From Luscinia megarhynchos (taxonomy: Eukaryota > Chordata > Aves > Passeriformes > Turdidae): 64,000 bases of DNA. Of this stretch, positions 1 to 15,200 are shown piece by piece (the stretch's first letter is position 1; each line of letters starts with the position of its first letter). Made by a program: the position numbers and the translations under genes. The stretch is taken from contig CM067566.1 in NCBI GenBank assembly GCA_034336665.1, positions 14,986,330 to 15,050,329 of the forward strand. Direction: 5' to 3'. Below the pieces are notes generated by a model that had not been told where the DNA came from, did no database searches, and saw only the letters and a list, made by a program, of their open reading frames with translations.

Positions 1-201
1 TTCAATAAAATACTTTTATTTTGGGAAATAATATGCATTATACTAGCTCTGAGACATTTTATGTGAAAGGACTTTAGTCTCATTTACCATTGAGAACAGC
101 ACTTCTATTTGAAAACCATATTCTCATAAATGAAATTTCACTTTGCACCATGAGCTAATTACATTATACATTGCTAAACCCCTTTAAATAACAGTACTTA
201 C
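1..201 (-). other. PROM1: PROM1 intron 6, 5' part (runs off the window)
   Basis: Intron sequence beginning with the donor GTAAGT at 201-196 (minus strand). It is AT-rich, and I see no exon or recognisable repeat in the portion present. Confidence 0.8.
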
Positions 202-265
202 TATTTAGGTCAGAGAGTGCTTTATCCTTGGTTGTGTTGTACTGGCTCACCAAGTAATCAATTTG
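202..265 (-). CDS. PROM1: PROM1 coding exon 6
   Basis: This 64-nt exon encodes residues 212-232 plus the first base of the next codon. It contains [10 protein letters not shown], which matches human [10 protein letters not shown] almost exactly and carries an N-glycosylation sequon at N221. The acceptor is a good pyrimidine tract ending TTCTTCTCAG just before 265. The donor is A|GTAAGT. It enters in phase 0 and leaves in phase 1. It belongs to the start of the first large extracellular loop. Confidence 0.93.
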
Positions 266-3200
266 CTGAGAAGAAAATTATTTTAAAAATTATTAAAGTA
301 ACAGAAAAAAGTAACTCTTTTGAATGTGTCAAATAGTCACTGAAACAGTCAAACCCCTCCAAACACTGGCCTTCTACTGTTTTCAACTATTTTATTTGCT
401 TAACAGAACACATTTAAAAAGTGTTTAATTGGAACATCTACTTAATTGGAACATCTCTGTGGTCAAAAATATTAAGTAGCAGGAACGGTGGCCTTATGGA
501 GGCTTCAAGTCAGTCAGGCCAATAAGGTTCTCCTTGTTCTTCAAGTTTATTTGATTTTCTGGTGGCACTAGTTCCTCCTTCATGGAAAGGCATGGCATTC
601 ATGTGGTGGCAATTTTGAAACAATTCACCAAACAAACAAATTTATATTTGGGCAACCTCACAGAGCTTTTCTTGTGGAAAGGAGTCAGCTGTTCTGTCTT
701 AATACAAATAATTTTCCTTACCCCCAAGTGGATTTGGCCCAGACTCAACTTGAGCTCTACCAAGGCACAGTAACAATATAAACCAGCAACTCAAGTTACC
801 ACCAGATCCTGGGTTTGGAAAAAAGGCAAATAAAGAACCATCCCAAATGGAAAACTTACAGTAATTTTGAAAAGACATTAATTGATTTCTGCATGTTTGA
901 AGTAATGCACTATGAATTGTACCCCAACAGAGCTAAAGTGGTGCAAAGGTTAATGCACTTGACAAAGGATTTCCAATTTTAAGCATGATTCAAATGTGTA
1001 CCAAAGTGTATCTGGCTTGCAGTCTCAAACTTTCTGCGAAATAAAGAAAGACAAAAAAATTCACCCTTGAAACAACCTATTGATCAGTGAATCAAATTAA
1101 ATGACAAAGCAGGAAGTGGACCTCCTTCTTCTAAAATAGGAGAAAAAAAAATTGAGAGTTTCTTACTAAGAAGGCTGTAGGTATATTTTTGCTTATTTAT
1201 TGTTTTGGTCTACCTAGGTTAACCAAAGGACTAAAATTTTGCAGGGCTACAGGTTTTGCATTGTCTCCAGCAATGTCCCAGACAAAAGGTGATTCTGTGT
1301 AACTAATAGTGTTATTGCTCAATACTCACAGTCTGCAAATCTCCTGTGACATGAACCCTTAACACAGGACTTCTTTTTCAAATCCTCTTATATGCTGTAC
1401 ACACCTCATACTGATGAGTCAAGGACACCAGTTTAAATTTCAGAGCTTTATAGACAACTAGCTGGATACTAGAACTTTTTTCCAGAAAACTGTAGCTCTT
1501 CTCCTTTCCTCAAGAAATTCTTACAAATGCATGTGTATACATGATACTCATGCATCTTGTCTGACAAAATGACTCAGGAGATACATCTGATGACTGCATT
1601 AACATCAAATCTAAAAAAGAAAAGGTAATAATCCCACACTGCAACTAAAAAACTACTGAGACTTCGACTAACCTCTGGCAGAAGTGTTCAAGTCCTGACA
1701 CTTCTAATAAGTAAGCGTTTTTATTAACATTTAACTAGTGCCTATTTTTTCTCTATTAAAGTAGTTACTCCTACATAACAGATTTTCTCCTCTGAAGTTC
1801 CCAATTGTCAGCACACTGTCAAGGGGACTCTGGTGGTTTCTGATGTGACTGGGATGATCCTTCTGTGCCCAGCATCAGCTCCAGACTGATCAAAAGCACT
1901 CTGTTTCAAGAGGGATTATTGGCATGACCTCCATTCTTGCCACATACCTCCACCAGCCATCTGTCACAACACCACATGCAAACAAGTTTGGGGAACAACT
2001 TCAGACAGGAAAACATTTGAGGCATTCACCAAGATGTTTCCTGTTCTCACACAGCCCTGGTCAGCAGAAAAGCACCCCAGAATTACTGAGACTGAGATGC
2101 TACCATACTTGTGGATTCCACATAACTGCATGAATTCCATCTATTTCTAATTTATCAGTCACATGAAAGTAAAAAGATTAATAAAATTGAATTCAAATAA
2201 TTAAAACTAATGAAAGCCAATGTTAATAGAAGTGTCAGACTTTTTTCACCTCTACAAATTCACGAAGAATTGAAATGCACATTGTCTACAAGTCTTCCTA
2301 ACTAGGTTTTTTTTTATTCCAACACAAAACAAGATATGCAAAGGAGTGCTTATGGAACCCTTTGAAAAATTTGAAAGAAAAGAATCTTTCCTGTTCAGTA
2401 TGGTACAGTGTGACTCTGGTTTACAGAAAACCAAAATATTCCTGGAGAAGAAATTACTGTGGCTCTGTCCCAGAGCCCACAGAAGTCTGCCCAAAATATA
2501 AGGAAACAGAAAAGAGCAACAAGGAATCCAAGTTTTCATGTCATACTTATTTTTTATAGTTTTCCTTTTAAAACCTTTTTTTTCAAATTATTTCTCTTCT
2601 GCTTGTGATCTACACTAGTTCAGTAGGAGGACAAGGGCCTACAAGCCCAATACTCCCGAAGTACAGCTCAGACATTGCTCAAGGAACGCTGATGCATCAG
2701 GACAACTCCCAGGGACTTACTGTTGTGTGAAAACACCTTGCCATGCACTATTTATTCTATTTAGTGAGACTGACATACATAGAATAAACAAAATACTGCG
2801 GGTGTACAGAAAGAAAAAATTATTTTCTGCAATATTTCTTATTTATACCTCTTCCCTCCCCCCGTCATTCCCCATAAAAAATAAATTCTTTACCGCTGGA
2901 GTGTCGTTAAGGAAAATTTTCAGATCTTTAAAATTACTGTTAACCAATTTCTTTGCTCCTCGGACTTGGTTAGTTAAATGCTGGTTGGCAGCATATGCAC
3001 AGAGCACTCCAACACTACAAAAAATAGAGATAACAGGTGTTTGTTAATGTAAGTGCACATTCTAACATAAGACAATCGAAAAATTATAGTCAAAAGAAGG
3101 TGAATATTATCAAAAGAAAGAAAGGTCTCCATAAATTACTACAAGCTCTCACATACACCATGGGCAGACTACAAGACTAAGCCAAAAGGGCCAATATTGT

Positions 3201-6200
3201 ACTAATAATTAAAAAAAATAAAATAAACAAACAGGAAAAACAATGTTACTCCAAAGTCTTCTGAAGTTATTAATCTACAACTACTAATCCATTTGCATGG
3301 GTCAGAAAATGTGTATAACCTAAGTAAATTGTATGAGACTTAGAAACATTAGGCTCTTTCACAAGAATCATTAACCTTGACACAGCTACAAGCAAAACTT
3401 TGCCAGTTAAGCGTGAAAAGTAGTATTTTTCATCTGCTAACTTCAGCAAGATTTATTCATAACAGAATTTATTTACATAATTGCATGGATCATTCAAAAG
3501 CACACAAATAGTCCCTATTAATGCTAAAATAATATGCATTTCCTGATACCAAAACAAAAGGTGGAAAGTGAGCTACACTTCTTGCCAGTACTGCTGATGA
3601 TTATTTTCTATTTGATCACTCCTCACTGTAAAGTTCTCATTATGGCATGGCAGATCTACACAAACAGTATGTTAAAGGGCAATTAAAGGTCCATGAGAGA
3701 CTTAATGAAAGATCTCTTATCATACATGAACTTTAGGTTTTTTTTTAGCTTAGGTCTAAAACAGACTTAAAGAGAAGGATGACTTTTAAACATCTCACAC
3801 TCACAACAGCTAACCTTGCAGACAAGTACCAGAGAAGTCAAGAGTAACCACCAGAGTGATAATAGCTTCAAAACCAGGCTGACTACAAACCCATTTGATG
3901 GGCTAAGCAGTAACTGAGATTTCACCAGTAGAAAGCTGAGATGCCTCACCACAGGCAGGATATTTCCCCAAAGACAGGCACTGCCTTGAGGCTGCAGTCA
4001 GGTGCATTTCAGACAATCCCTGGTTGGCACGTTTTTTAGGTCTCCTACTTTGTATTGCAATTCAACAGCTCAATACTAGAGAGGCAGTACCCTGAAAGGC
4101 CATTATGGACACCCAAACACAGGAGAAGGGAATCACTAACACAAATGGTACTGGACTCCTGCCCAACTGCCAACCTTCTAAGCTGGGGTGTCAAGAGGAC
4201 TTGAATACTAGTATTTTTAAATAAGACTTACAGAAAACCTAATTCAGGCTCTCTATGGGGAAAAAGATACATGGTAAGTATAATTCTTGCTCCAAAGAAC
4301 ATGCATTGGAAGGGAGCCATAATACAGCCACATAAATGAAATGATGGAGAGCTAACAGGTACCTAAAATAACACCATCTGCGTGTGTATCCTGACAAGAC
4401 AGGAACAAACACCCTGATTTATGATGCTCATCTCCTTCAGTGAATCAATACCAAAACTTCAACTTTATTTTGCTTTTCCAGACAATGTAAAGGCTTGTTC
4501 TCCTCATAAAACTGGTAACGTGCAAGAACTTCTTGCTCTGAAAGATACTCTCTGAAGGAAAATTGTAATTTCAAAGCAAGTCACAGGGAGAAACAGCAGG
4601 ACTATTTGTTACAGGTCAGATCTATTATGATTCATTCACTAACATTTTTCTCAATATTCAATAATATTCATGACAGGATGACCCAGATGCACACAAAGAA
4701 GTTGCTTCTGTACCCAAATGTACACAGCTATGTCTTTAAAACTGGCTGTTACTTAACCTCCCAGAAGTCACTAAGGAACAAAGAGACACACACATTTATC
4801 CTCCTACTCAACCTGCAGTAAATGGCATAGTTTTACTGCCACTATGACCAACACTCAAGCAGACACTATCACGAGCTACCACTCAAGGAATGAGAACTCA
4901 GAATGCCTAAATACCAAGGAACTGAGTAACTTTCACTTCAAACCATTCTATAATTCTATGACAAGCATAGTAAACAGCTTTGTTTGGGATATAGACAATA
5001 CATTATTCCTTTTCACTCTACTGTGATGGCAATTGCTATCCAAACATTTTCAGCTTTTCTTTGTTAATCAGAAGACAAACTACCTCAAGCTACCAGGTAA
5101 AGCAAACGTGGATATTGCTCTGAGGCTCAGAGTTTATAACCACATCCTCTAGACAGACAGCATTTTTATGTCCTTTCAATTCTATGCTCAGAGATCTGAA
5201 AGGTTAACTGGAAGCTAACAAAACAGTATTTTTTAAGTTCTCATCACAATCTTCTTTCTCTTCAGCTTCCTGAATGGAAGGAGTGGGAGGAAACAAGATA
5301 GTGGAAATACTTCATGCAGCCAAGGTACTCAGAACAAGTGTAACTATACTCTGAATGTAACTGAACAAACACACAACATGAGAGGAAAAATCTATTTATT
5401 ATGTAACTGAGCCTTGAGTCAACATTCAATAAGCAGCTACGAGGAGCAAGTCATAAAGCAGGAATGAAAAAGACATGCCACTTCTGTAAAGGTTAACAAA
5501 ATTGTTTTGACAATTCTTCAGGAATCCAATATTCCACACTCAAGTTTCTTGTCAGGTTTCACAAATGCATATAAATGTTACTAAACCAGCTGCAGAGGGG
5601 AACCCAAGCTTTTCCTTTAACTGAGCTTGCAAAAAATTTCAGGTGACAAAATAGAAAACCTGAGCTCATTTACATATTGGAAGAATAGCCCCTTCCTTGC
5701 TACAAGATAAAGAATTTAAGAATATAATAGGATAGAAATTTCTATATCAACTTTTCCATCAATTCTTTCAGATACTATTGATTTCTGAACAACATGCATT
5801 ACCAATCCTACAAAGCCAAGAGGAGAAATGTGAAGCCTGATGAGGTACTTGCCAAGATGCCAAACATCATTTACTTCCTCCAGACTTGGCTTCCCCTAAC
5901 ACCTATTACTTCAAAAAGAAGGTTATAACAAGCTCTCTTCGAGGCACAGAAAACTGACTATGTGGTTTTCCATGCAATAATCAGGACACCTTTTATCACC
6001 AGCAAATTTGGTATTGCACTATATGCAACGTTCCTCCCTTGCCTTTATAATGTACAAGAACTAATGAAATTACATTTCTTTCCCAGAGAAAACATGTTTG
6101 CCCAAGCTTGCAGATGACTAGTGAGTAAGATATAATACCACATCTCTGTCCCTAAACTTTCAGTTTACATTTGAAGAAAACATGTAATTGTTTTCATGGT

Positions 6201-9200
6201 AAGTCTGGAATATCAAGTCTACCTAGCTATGTCTTTGATACATTATTTCTACATCCTCTGCTCTTTAGCAATAGAATCCTACTTTGTAGGGAAACATTCA
6301 CATATAAAAGCTGTGAACTACCAAAAACACTGCATGTATTTTTGACTCAATCTATAAAGAAATATTTCAAACAGAAAGTGCATGTAATGAAAAATGACAC
6401 CCTGAAGGCCTACAAAGATAAACAATTGCACATATAATCACAGGTTTTCTGATTTCTTTCTTATACTCCTCCTCGAGGAAAGTGTACTTCTCACCTTAAG
6501 CCACACCTGCAGAAAGCAGATCTAGTTGGAGCCTTATTTTAAATTGAAAGAAAAAACCCCCAAAATTTTATTTCCTTTACACATCACTCCAGTAAGACTA
6601 AAACCTCATTCTAATTACGAGAGCACTATATCAGTGGAAAATTGAAAAGAAATGTTCATCATGATTAAAAACTACAGGCTGAAATATTCCAAAATCCACA
6701 TGAACAGCATATATGTCAGTGTCAACTTGAATCCTGACATACAACAAAACCCATCCCCATGTTGTTAGTTTTCTAGAGCTGCTGCCTACATACACAGTCC
6801 ATTGCAAGATCCACAGTCTTTCCACTATCAATACTCGCCACTGTGCCAAGAAAAGAGAGTTTGAAACTATTTTTCCATACCAAGGACTAGGAAAAAAAAA
6901 AAAAAATGGCTCAATGAGAGAATCCCAGAATGTCTGTCACTGCAAGAGAGAGGGAAAAGATGGAGCACATACACTTAAATGGGAATCCTGAAGAAGTCCA
7001 CCTCTTAGAAATCCTTCCCAGGCCCTCCACCAGCTGTCTACACTTACATTCCACAGGAGTGCCTTTAAAGCAAAGCTCCACTGGCTGAGGTGTGGGTTCA
7101 GGGTACTCTGAGGGATGTCAGCCTTACTAAATTAATCTCCTGAAGCAGCACAGCTCAGGTTGAAGGAGTCTGTGGCATTCCAGTCACTTGGCAGGGGTTT
7201 GGGACACCTACTCCCAAAGAAGGCCTCCCTTGCTGCATGAACTTGAAATTATACCCAAACCATGACAGGACCTGCCTTGGTAAATTCACTGCTCATCTCA
7301 ATGTAACCCTGTACTGATGGAGATCACTCAAGTTTTCACTCTTCTGTCTCTGTCTGCAAGTAGCCATAAGCATTTTATTCTCACAGGACTAAACTCTTCT
7401 GGTTATTCACACAGCTTACATATTCAGCTCTGGCACAATCCTTGAGAAGAGTGATTCTACGGGAAAAATTGCAGGTAAACCTTCCATCTGAGCTGAAATT
7501 GCATAGGAACTTTGGGGGACAGCAGATAATAAAGTTTCCACAAATCCATCACCACAAGGATACTTTTTGAGTACAGTACAAGACATGTAGGAACAGTTTT
7601 AAGTAAACCTCAGGTTCCTCTGGTATTTTTTGTTGGGGTAATGGCTACCAGTAAGACTGTGCTTTTGTGTTACAGCACAGCAGTGAGCAACCTGACATGG
7701 GCTTAAACAGATCCAGGCATGGTATGCTCTCGTCCCTTAGTTAAGAAGATTCAAGAAGGGCAGGAGAATCTCTCTGTGCAGTGGTATACTGGAGACTCAG
7801 TCAGTCTGGGATCAGAAATATCAGCCTTGTAAAGTTCTATCTTGTCTTGCACATCACTCACAACATTAGAGACTAAACCAGGGAGTCCTCATACAAGATT
7901 ATCTCCACTCAACCTGCAGACTGACTTCAGGCAACACTCCCCACTTAGGGTAAGCATCTGATACATCATGACGTCTCAGAAAAAACAGAAGGGGGGGTGG
8001 AGGGTGGGAAGAAGAAATTAAAGAGGCAGTTTCCTTAATTCTGGAAAGCATATTACTAGGGATCACTGATCTGCCAGTCATGACCTGGGAAAAAGCATTT
8101 TCCTGTGCTGGGTATATGCTTAATCCCACAAGGATAGGTGGCAGCAAATGCACAAATTAGAAACCAACAAGAGGGACAACCTTCATTTCTCTACTAACAG
8201 GCAACACTCTCCAGCCATTATAGCCAGAAAGCAGCATTCTGCAATGTGGGAGTCATCCTTCCCAACACTGCAATGTGCTGGAAAGACAGCTGGCAGCTCG
8301 GTGATCTACCTCCAGTTTCGACATGCTAAGAGGTAATTTAATAACTTACTGTCTTCAAGGCACACCTGACCATAAGGAACTTATTCCTGTCATCACAGCA
8401 GGGATGCACCTACCACACTACACCATTTGGTTTTCAAGAATTCAAATTCTTGAGGCTCATGTTTGTTAGTGATGCCTGGGAGAAAAGAGCATGCTCCCAT
8501 ATCTGATATAAGCCTGTCCTCTATTTGAGCATAAGCAAGATCACCATTTGTCATGACAATAAATAAGAAAATTAATTAGATTACAGAGAAATGACAAAGT
8601 ACATCCCATATGACTGAACAGTCACACTGTATAGATCAAAACACTTTTTTCTTCTTTAATAGAATCATAAAATAAGGATAGTAGGCAGGTGAAAACATGA
8701 AGAAGTTAAAGGAAAACAGAAAGCCTGAAAACAAATAACATATTTTGAAAGTGGGAAGAAGTCTTGATTGTAGTTCCTCATCACCCATTACACACCCAGC
8801 ACAGGAGTATACTCCTAGCACCAACAGTGCAAAAATGTCTCCAAACTCCAGGATTTACAGGGAGTGCATGCATGGTTTAAACAACACAGGACCCAGAAGA
8901 AAACCCATTGTTTTGAACTAGTATAAATATCTGGAGTACAGCAAATACTGAAGGAAGTCGCTTGCTTTTTTTCATCACTACAACTCTACCAAGAACAAAG
9001 CAGTATGAGATATCTCAGGTTCTCTATGGGGTAGGGACTGAACACAGGACACAGTCTCATGTTTCCAAGTATAATGTAACATTCTGCAACTGCTGTTCTG
9101 AGACTGGCAAAAATGTCATTTGCCCAACACAAACATAATTATTTTGTTTGTTTCACACCTACGTTCAGCTTAGGTAAGTACATAATGACCTGTGGATAGC

Positions 9201-12200
9201 AACAGTGGCAGCATTTTTTATAATGCAGTTACATTTTCTTTAATAAGCAATAATAGTACTTAGTCTAATAATTTCTGCACCTGTAGGCTAATATAGCAAT
9301 ATTATTTGTCATATGACACTGCAAAGTAAGTGCTATACCAAGGTTATTGTTCTCTTTATCACACTTGCCTTATTATTAAAGATGCAACAAAAAGAAATGT
9401 TGCAAAACAGCTCCTCTGACAGTCAGCATTTTTCTTCTGTCTTTGATGCATTTCCCCACCACAGTTGTCACAGCAACGACACATACAGAAGCAAAGTCCC
9501 ACAAGAGGCAGTAACAAAATAAATAGCAATCCCAAGGCTGCGGAGACTATAAAACCGATTTCATAGTAGATAGCCTGTAATTCAGACAAAAATAGTGGTA
9601 ATAGAAGATATCACACAGTAACTGCAATCAATATAGAGCAAATAATTAAAAATCAAACTACATACTAAACCATCTACTAAGTTACTGAGGTTATAGACTT
9701 GGTATATTTTGTCAGTAATTGACAACTTTTCTAACAAAAAGATACATAACATTCTACATACTGATAGCTAATAATTATTTCACTAGAGTATCAGCTAGGC
9801 AAACTACAAGAGTGAGTGCTAAGAGAGAAGTAGGTTCACAAGAAATAAATGTGAATCAATGCAATGGAAACAGGTTAAAAATGAACACATCTGAATTCCC
9901 AGACCACAAATTTACTGTTTCACACATCTGTTTCCAAAAAGGCTCCACAAATGTCAGCAAGGTTAACTAGAGGAACACCTCATCAGGGGGAAAGGGAGAC
10001 TTTGTTTTTTCTCCTTTTTATTCACTTAAGAGTAGAAAAATTCATCTGAACCCCAAAGGGAAGTATTTCACTGGATGATCGATTACAATGGCTAGGGTTA
10101 CTCCAAAGTGCTGAATTTAAAACTGCTTAGGGACTGGAAAACATCAAGAAACAGACAGATTTTTAGGATCTCTCAGGTGAAGACATTTATTCTGCTGCCA
10201 AACAGCAAAGCAGCAGCGACTAAACGGATGCTGGCAGGAGTGAAAGGGAACGGTGCAATGCAACACCCTGACTTGCCTTCACACTGCAAGAGCCCTGGGG
10301 CCAAGGAGCTGGGCCAGGCAGCGCTGGCAGGGCCCTACACGAAGCAATGTGGCTCCCAGGGGACTGCTGTGAGCTGGCCATGCTGTTTTCCTCTGCTGAA
10401 AACACAACCCAGCCAAAACCGGACCAGGGAGGTGCCTGTGCACAAAGACAGCAGAGCGTGGGCACACCCCAGGAGTCCTTCTTCCCTGATAAATCTCTTC
10501 TTTCCTTTCCCCATCTTAGGAGAACTAATTCTCACACTAGTACTTTGAGTCCTTTTCTGTTTTACAGATCCATCAGCATAAAGGCAGCTTGGCAGCAAAA
10601 GGATGAAATTGAGACTGAATAACTATCCTGTAAAATAAGTTACAATTTCTCACAAGATATCAATCATGCTCTAGTTCCAGCTTTGCTGATGCCCTTCCTC
10701 ACAATACCTAATTACCAGCTGAGCCAAATACAGCAACTACCACCATTAGCAGAGTTGCAAATTTCTGCCCTAATTACCAATTCTAGGATGAAAACTACTC
10801 TTAATTATTATTAACTGCTTGTTAAAACCTGTGCTTCATTCTGAAGAATATGAACTACACACTGAAAAGAAGAATTTGGCTGGATTTTGCAAAAGAATCA
10901 GTTTTCTCTATAGCTGGACACTCCATAAAGTATATGAGAGCACATATTATTTTAAGATAGGTTAGATGGAAAAACAGTATCTAAAGTAACATTAAAAATG
11001 GTTATGATATTTTAACAAGAGCAGTGCAGACATGGTTAGTTTCTTTTCAAAGCTCTGTATCTACCATAAGACGTTACCTGAAGAGTCAGGACAACATTTT
11101 CTGGCTGTGGAAGTCAAAACAAATGGAGAATGTGTATAATACACAGGCAGCATGCACAAAAAAACAAATCCCATGAATAATGAATTATTAACCATGACTA
11201 GACCGTAACAATTAACAACACAGAAACAATAACAACAGCAAACACTAAAGTAAAATAATGCACAGAAGCACCATTAAATAATTATGGAAAAATATTTACA
11301 ATAAAATACATAGCAGCGATTTTCTGGTTTCCTTGATGAATGAAAGGAATCTAGGATTTGTCCAACAAATAATTTCATCTTAAAACAATGACAGACCAGC
11401 TTCTTCTAACTGAGCATCTATTTCATGTAATTCCCAATATATCTCGCAGAAGGCCAGAGATTGCATTATTTTGCAGTTTGGTAATTTCTTCATGAATTCC
11501 ACCTGTCATAACTGATATGATATTCTCGACTAACTTTTTCTTCTCAGTACTTATTTTATTTTAGTAGCTCCAGTAGCAGTTTTGGGATCTTAACATATTA
11601 TACACAAAATTCACCCTCACTCTTTAATTAACCATATAGAGACTCAATTTAAATTATTCAAAAGAAAAAAAGAAAAGGCATTCAAGAGAGACTGAAGAAA
11701 TCTGTTTAACAGTGCTTACCTATTTTCTAATCTGTAAAACCAGAAAAACACTGAAAATTAAATATTCAATGACAGAATTTTAGAAGAACCCAATTTCCCC
11801 TTTGTTTCCACAATGGAAAATTAATTTCTTGTATTCTCTTCATATCTGCCTGCCAAATTCCCAGCTGGCAGTGCTTTCCCCTTCCTCCTAAGTGGAAGAA
11901 AAGCAGGCAAGCTAAAGATGGCAAGACCCCTCAGCCCAAAGTCTGATGTGTGAGAATCAGAACAGCTCAAGTTTTAGCTATTTATTTATCAGCATCTCAC
12001 ACATCCTTTTGAAAATTTTACTATACAGTACTACTTAAAATGTTCAAAATCATATTTTGTCCATAGTAACATATTTTCTCCTGTATCAAAGGAAGGATGA
12101 CTAACACTTCACCTCCCTTATTAATCTGGTACCAAGTATGATTTTGAACATTTCGAGCACACAGCCTCCCAACAGAAGCAAAGCAATGGCAGCAGCAGTG

Positions 12201-15200
12201 AGCTGGCTCCCCTGAGCAGGCACAGCTCAGCTGCTGGGCTGAGCTGGCAGACTGCTGCTCTGGCAGGACAGGGGGAGATGTTCATGGCTACAGTCCAACT
12301 GGGAACACTAGGACACACAGTACAGAAGTGGGAAGGGCCTCCTGGGGTCTCTAACACATTCTATAAATAGGTTTTTAAAATGATACAGAGGAACAACAGC
12401 AGAAATTTAACAGGATAAATAGGAGAAGCAGATTTCCTGTTCCTGCTACTGAAGGGCTGTTCTCAGTTCTTGGTGAGCAAGTCTTCTCCCACATCCAATT
12501 TGGCCCCCAAGCTTCTGTGCTAGAACTATATTTTGCCCAAGAATCAGAATCTTCTTCCTAGTGCTTCCTCTCCATATGTATTTTAAAAGAGTAACCACAC
12601 CCCTTATCCATCTTTTCCTAAGCTAAGCAAACTCTTCCAGTTTTGTCTGAAGATCCACAGGTTTCCCAGATCACCATAATGGGCACTTTCTGAACTCATC
12701 CTAGTCTGAAATCATTCTCCTTGAATTTGAGTGATCAAAACCACAGGCAAATATTTCTAACTACTTATCCACACCTTTCAGCAACATTCACACTTCTCTG
12801 TCTCCATTGGAAATTCTTCCAGGGGCACATCTTCAGCCATGCTGGCTGCTTCACAGCTGACTCACTGATGCTTCATGTGTCTGAAGCACACTCTACTTGT
12901 ATTGATATATTTTCAGTTCCCAAATTTATTTCAAGGTTTTGCACTGTATTCAGGTCAGAATTTGGACTGATGAGTGCCCTGTTAAGCATCCTAATATTTT
13001 AACTGCCACCCTATATCCCCTACACAGGACTAGCCTCAGATTTCTCATGACTTGCATACTAGTTACTAAATACTCTGCTTGTGGTCAGGGATACCATCCA
13101 AGGTCTAACAGTTTTGTCCTGAGACTCTCTCATCCAAGCCCTACTCTTACATTCTTCCCTGGGTGTGCAGGAACAATCTGTGAGGCACCACTCTCTAGAG
13201 TCCCAGCAAGCAAGCAGATGGGATCGGCAAGAGTCACTTGATGCAGTGTAACAACAAAACCCACACATCAGGATGTCATGCAGAGCTTATGAAGCTACTG
13301 GAGAAACAGGGTCGTTGTTGGGAAGATACAGAAGCAACAGTAAGGCCTCCTGGTCATAGCAATAGCTCAGTGCCTGTGTGCAAGCACCACACTCATCCTC
13401 CTGATGGGTACACCACACTGTGGGGACCAGAAGCAAGGAGCTCATATGAAGTAACTTGTCCATTGCCTGGGCAGAGCTCAATTCCTACTGCAGAAACTCA
13501 GCTCCTGATTTGAGTGTGGAACACTGTGCTCCAAACACCTAAAACTCAGATGCACATTCCATTCCATCTTCTTGCTAATATGTAAATAGTATATTTATAA
13601 TATAAATTCAGCTTTTTGAAAATAAATGAAGCTTACATGACAGTTAAGCAGTAATGGTTCTAAGTTTTTTGAAATAAAACCAGTATTTTTAATACAAAGA
13701 ACTATCAATCTTTGTGCAACAATCCCATTACAGCTGGGATCATCTTTAACTAAGACCAGTTTCTTTACAGTGGCTTGTGGAATTTTCTTTATAATTGCAC
13801 TCACATTTTTCATGAAAACATCACACTTATTATTAAAAATATTAATATTTGTATTCTGCTCATGAAGTTTAAAAATACTAATTACTTGTTTAGAAAAAAA
13901 CCTGAATTTCAAAGTCATTATTTTCATTATTTTATGCAGATACACATAGACAATTTACCTTTTGATAATCGCCCTGTGTATTTCCAAACTGCTGCTGTGC
14001 TAGTTTTCTGATGAGATCTGAAAATAAGCAAGAATATTCCACAGTTTTAAACAACATAATTGATAAAAGCAGAGGAAAGTGAACAGTATGAATTCTCTGT
14101 TAGGTTGGCAAGATGAAATTAAGAACAGCAATCAACAGCATAAACAAGCATGTAAGTGCCCCCATAAATCTGTCTAGAAACAACATTTCTAATCAACTGT
14201 GTGTTTTATGAGCTCACAGAATATAGCCAGGTTGTCTATCAGTTAACCAGTTGCTACTGAAATACAATAAAGGTTTTCCCTCTGTACCATAGGTCTCCCT
14301 CTGTACCATACAATCATTGGAAGTTCATCACATATGTATCAATTACTTGGACAATCTTTTAGGTATCAGCTTTGCCTCATGCTTATGCCAACATGCATAC
14401 ATATACACACATACACACAGCATTAGATACATAATGTGCAAAACAAGCATGCTAATGATAACTTTTTGACTGAAGGGTACAAAGAAGAACCTTATCTTGC
14501 CAGCATTATCCCAATCCTTTTCTCCCTTTTTATTTTTGTATTTTCTTTTTTGATCTCTGGATCAACAGTAAGTATGTAACACCACCAAAACAAATCAGAA
14601 AGCCTAACACGTTACTACTTACTGTGCTGTTACTATTTCCTCTGCATTGATCCAACACTCACTCTAACTCATTCACAATATAAAAAAATACAGCAATCAC
14701 AAAAGAACACGTAGGAATTTAACACCTTCAATAAACCCTGGCAGCTGCAACAAATGGATCCCCTTTTTGGGACATCACTGGCCAACCATTATCAAGGTTT
14801 TGACAACACTATGGAAATAAAGTTGGGAACTGTGGCTCCCAGTCACTTCTGTGACACCCTGCACTTGAAGGAGAGGAGCACTCCAGCTCTGCAGCCCCTC
14901 TGCCTCAGAGAAGCACCAGAGGCCATGGGTGTGCTCCATGCTAGGCAGTGTAAAAGCAACAGCGTTTGGATGTTTGGGAGAAATAACTGATCAACTTCTG
15001 GTCTCTTCTGCTGAGAAGGAAGCACAGTACACCTCAAACAGCTCAAGGAAAAACTCTACCCCCTATGCTCATACAGAGATGGACTTCATCCTACTATTGT
15101 CTTGTTTTTAGTCTCCCCATGTGCAAATTAACATAGTTAATAAACAATCCCCGTTAAATTACCTAACCTGGAGATCCATAAAGGACCTGAAAGTGTAAAA

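Noticed and set aside
2727..3047. 106-codon + strand frame over PROM1 exon 5
   Set aside because: It is the antisense shadow of a well-supported exon.
9359..9368. Alternative GT donor (GTGTGA) four bases downstream of the exon 4 end
   Set aside because: It leaves in phase 0. Joined to exon 5 it gives a frame that stops within about 15 codons, and it does not recreate the conserved serine-glycine junction.
13595..13945. 116-codon minus-strand frame directly downstream of PROM1 exon 2
   Set aside because: It begins beyond the exon 2 donor, is Lys/Ile/Asn-rich as AT-rich intron DNA would be, and does not resemble prominin.
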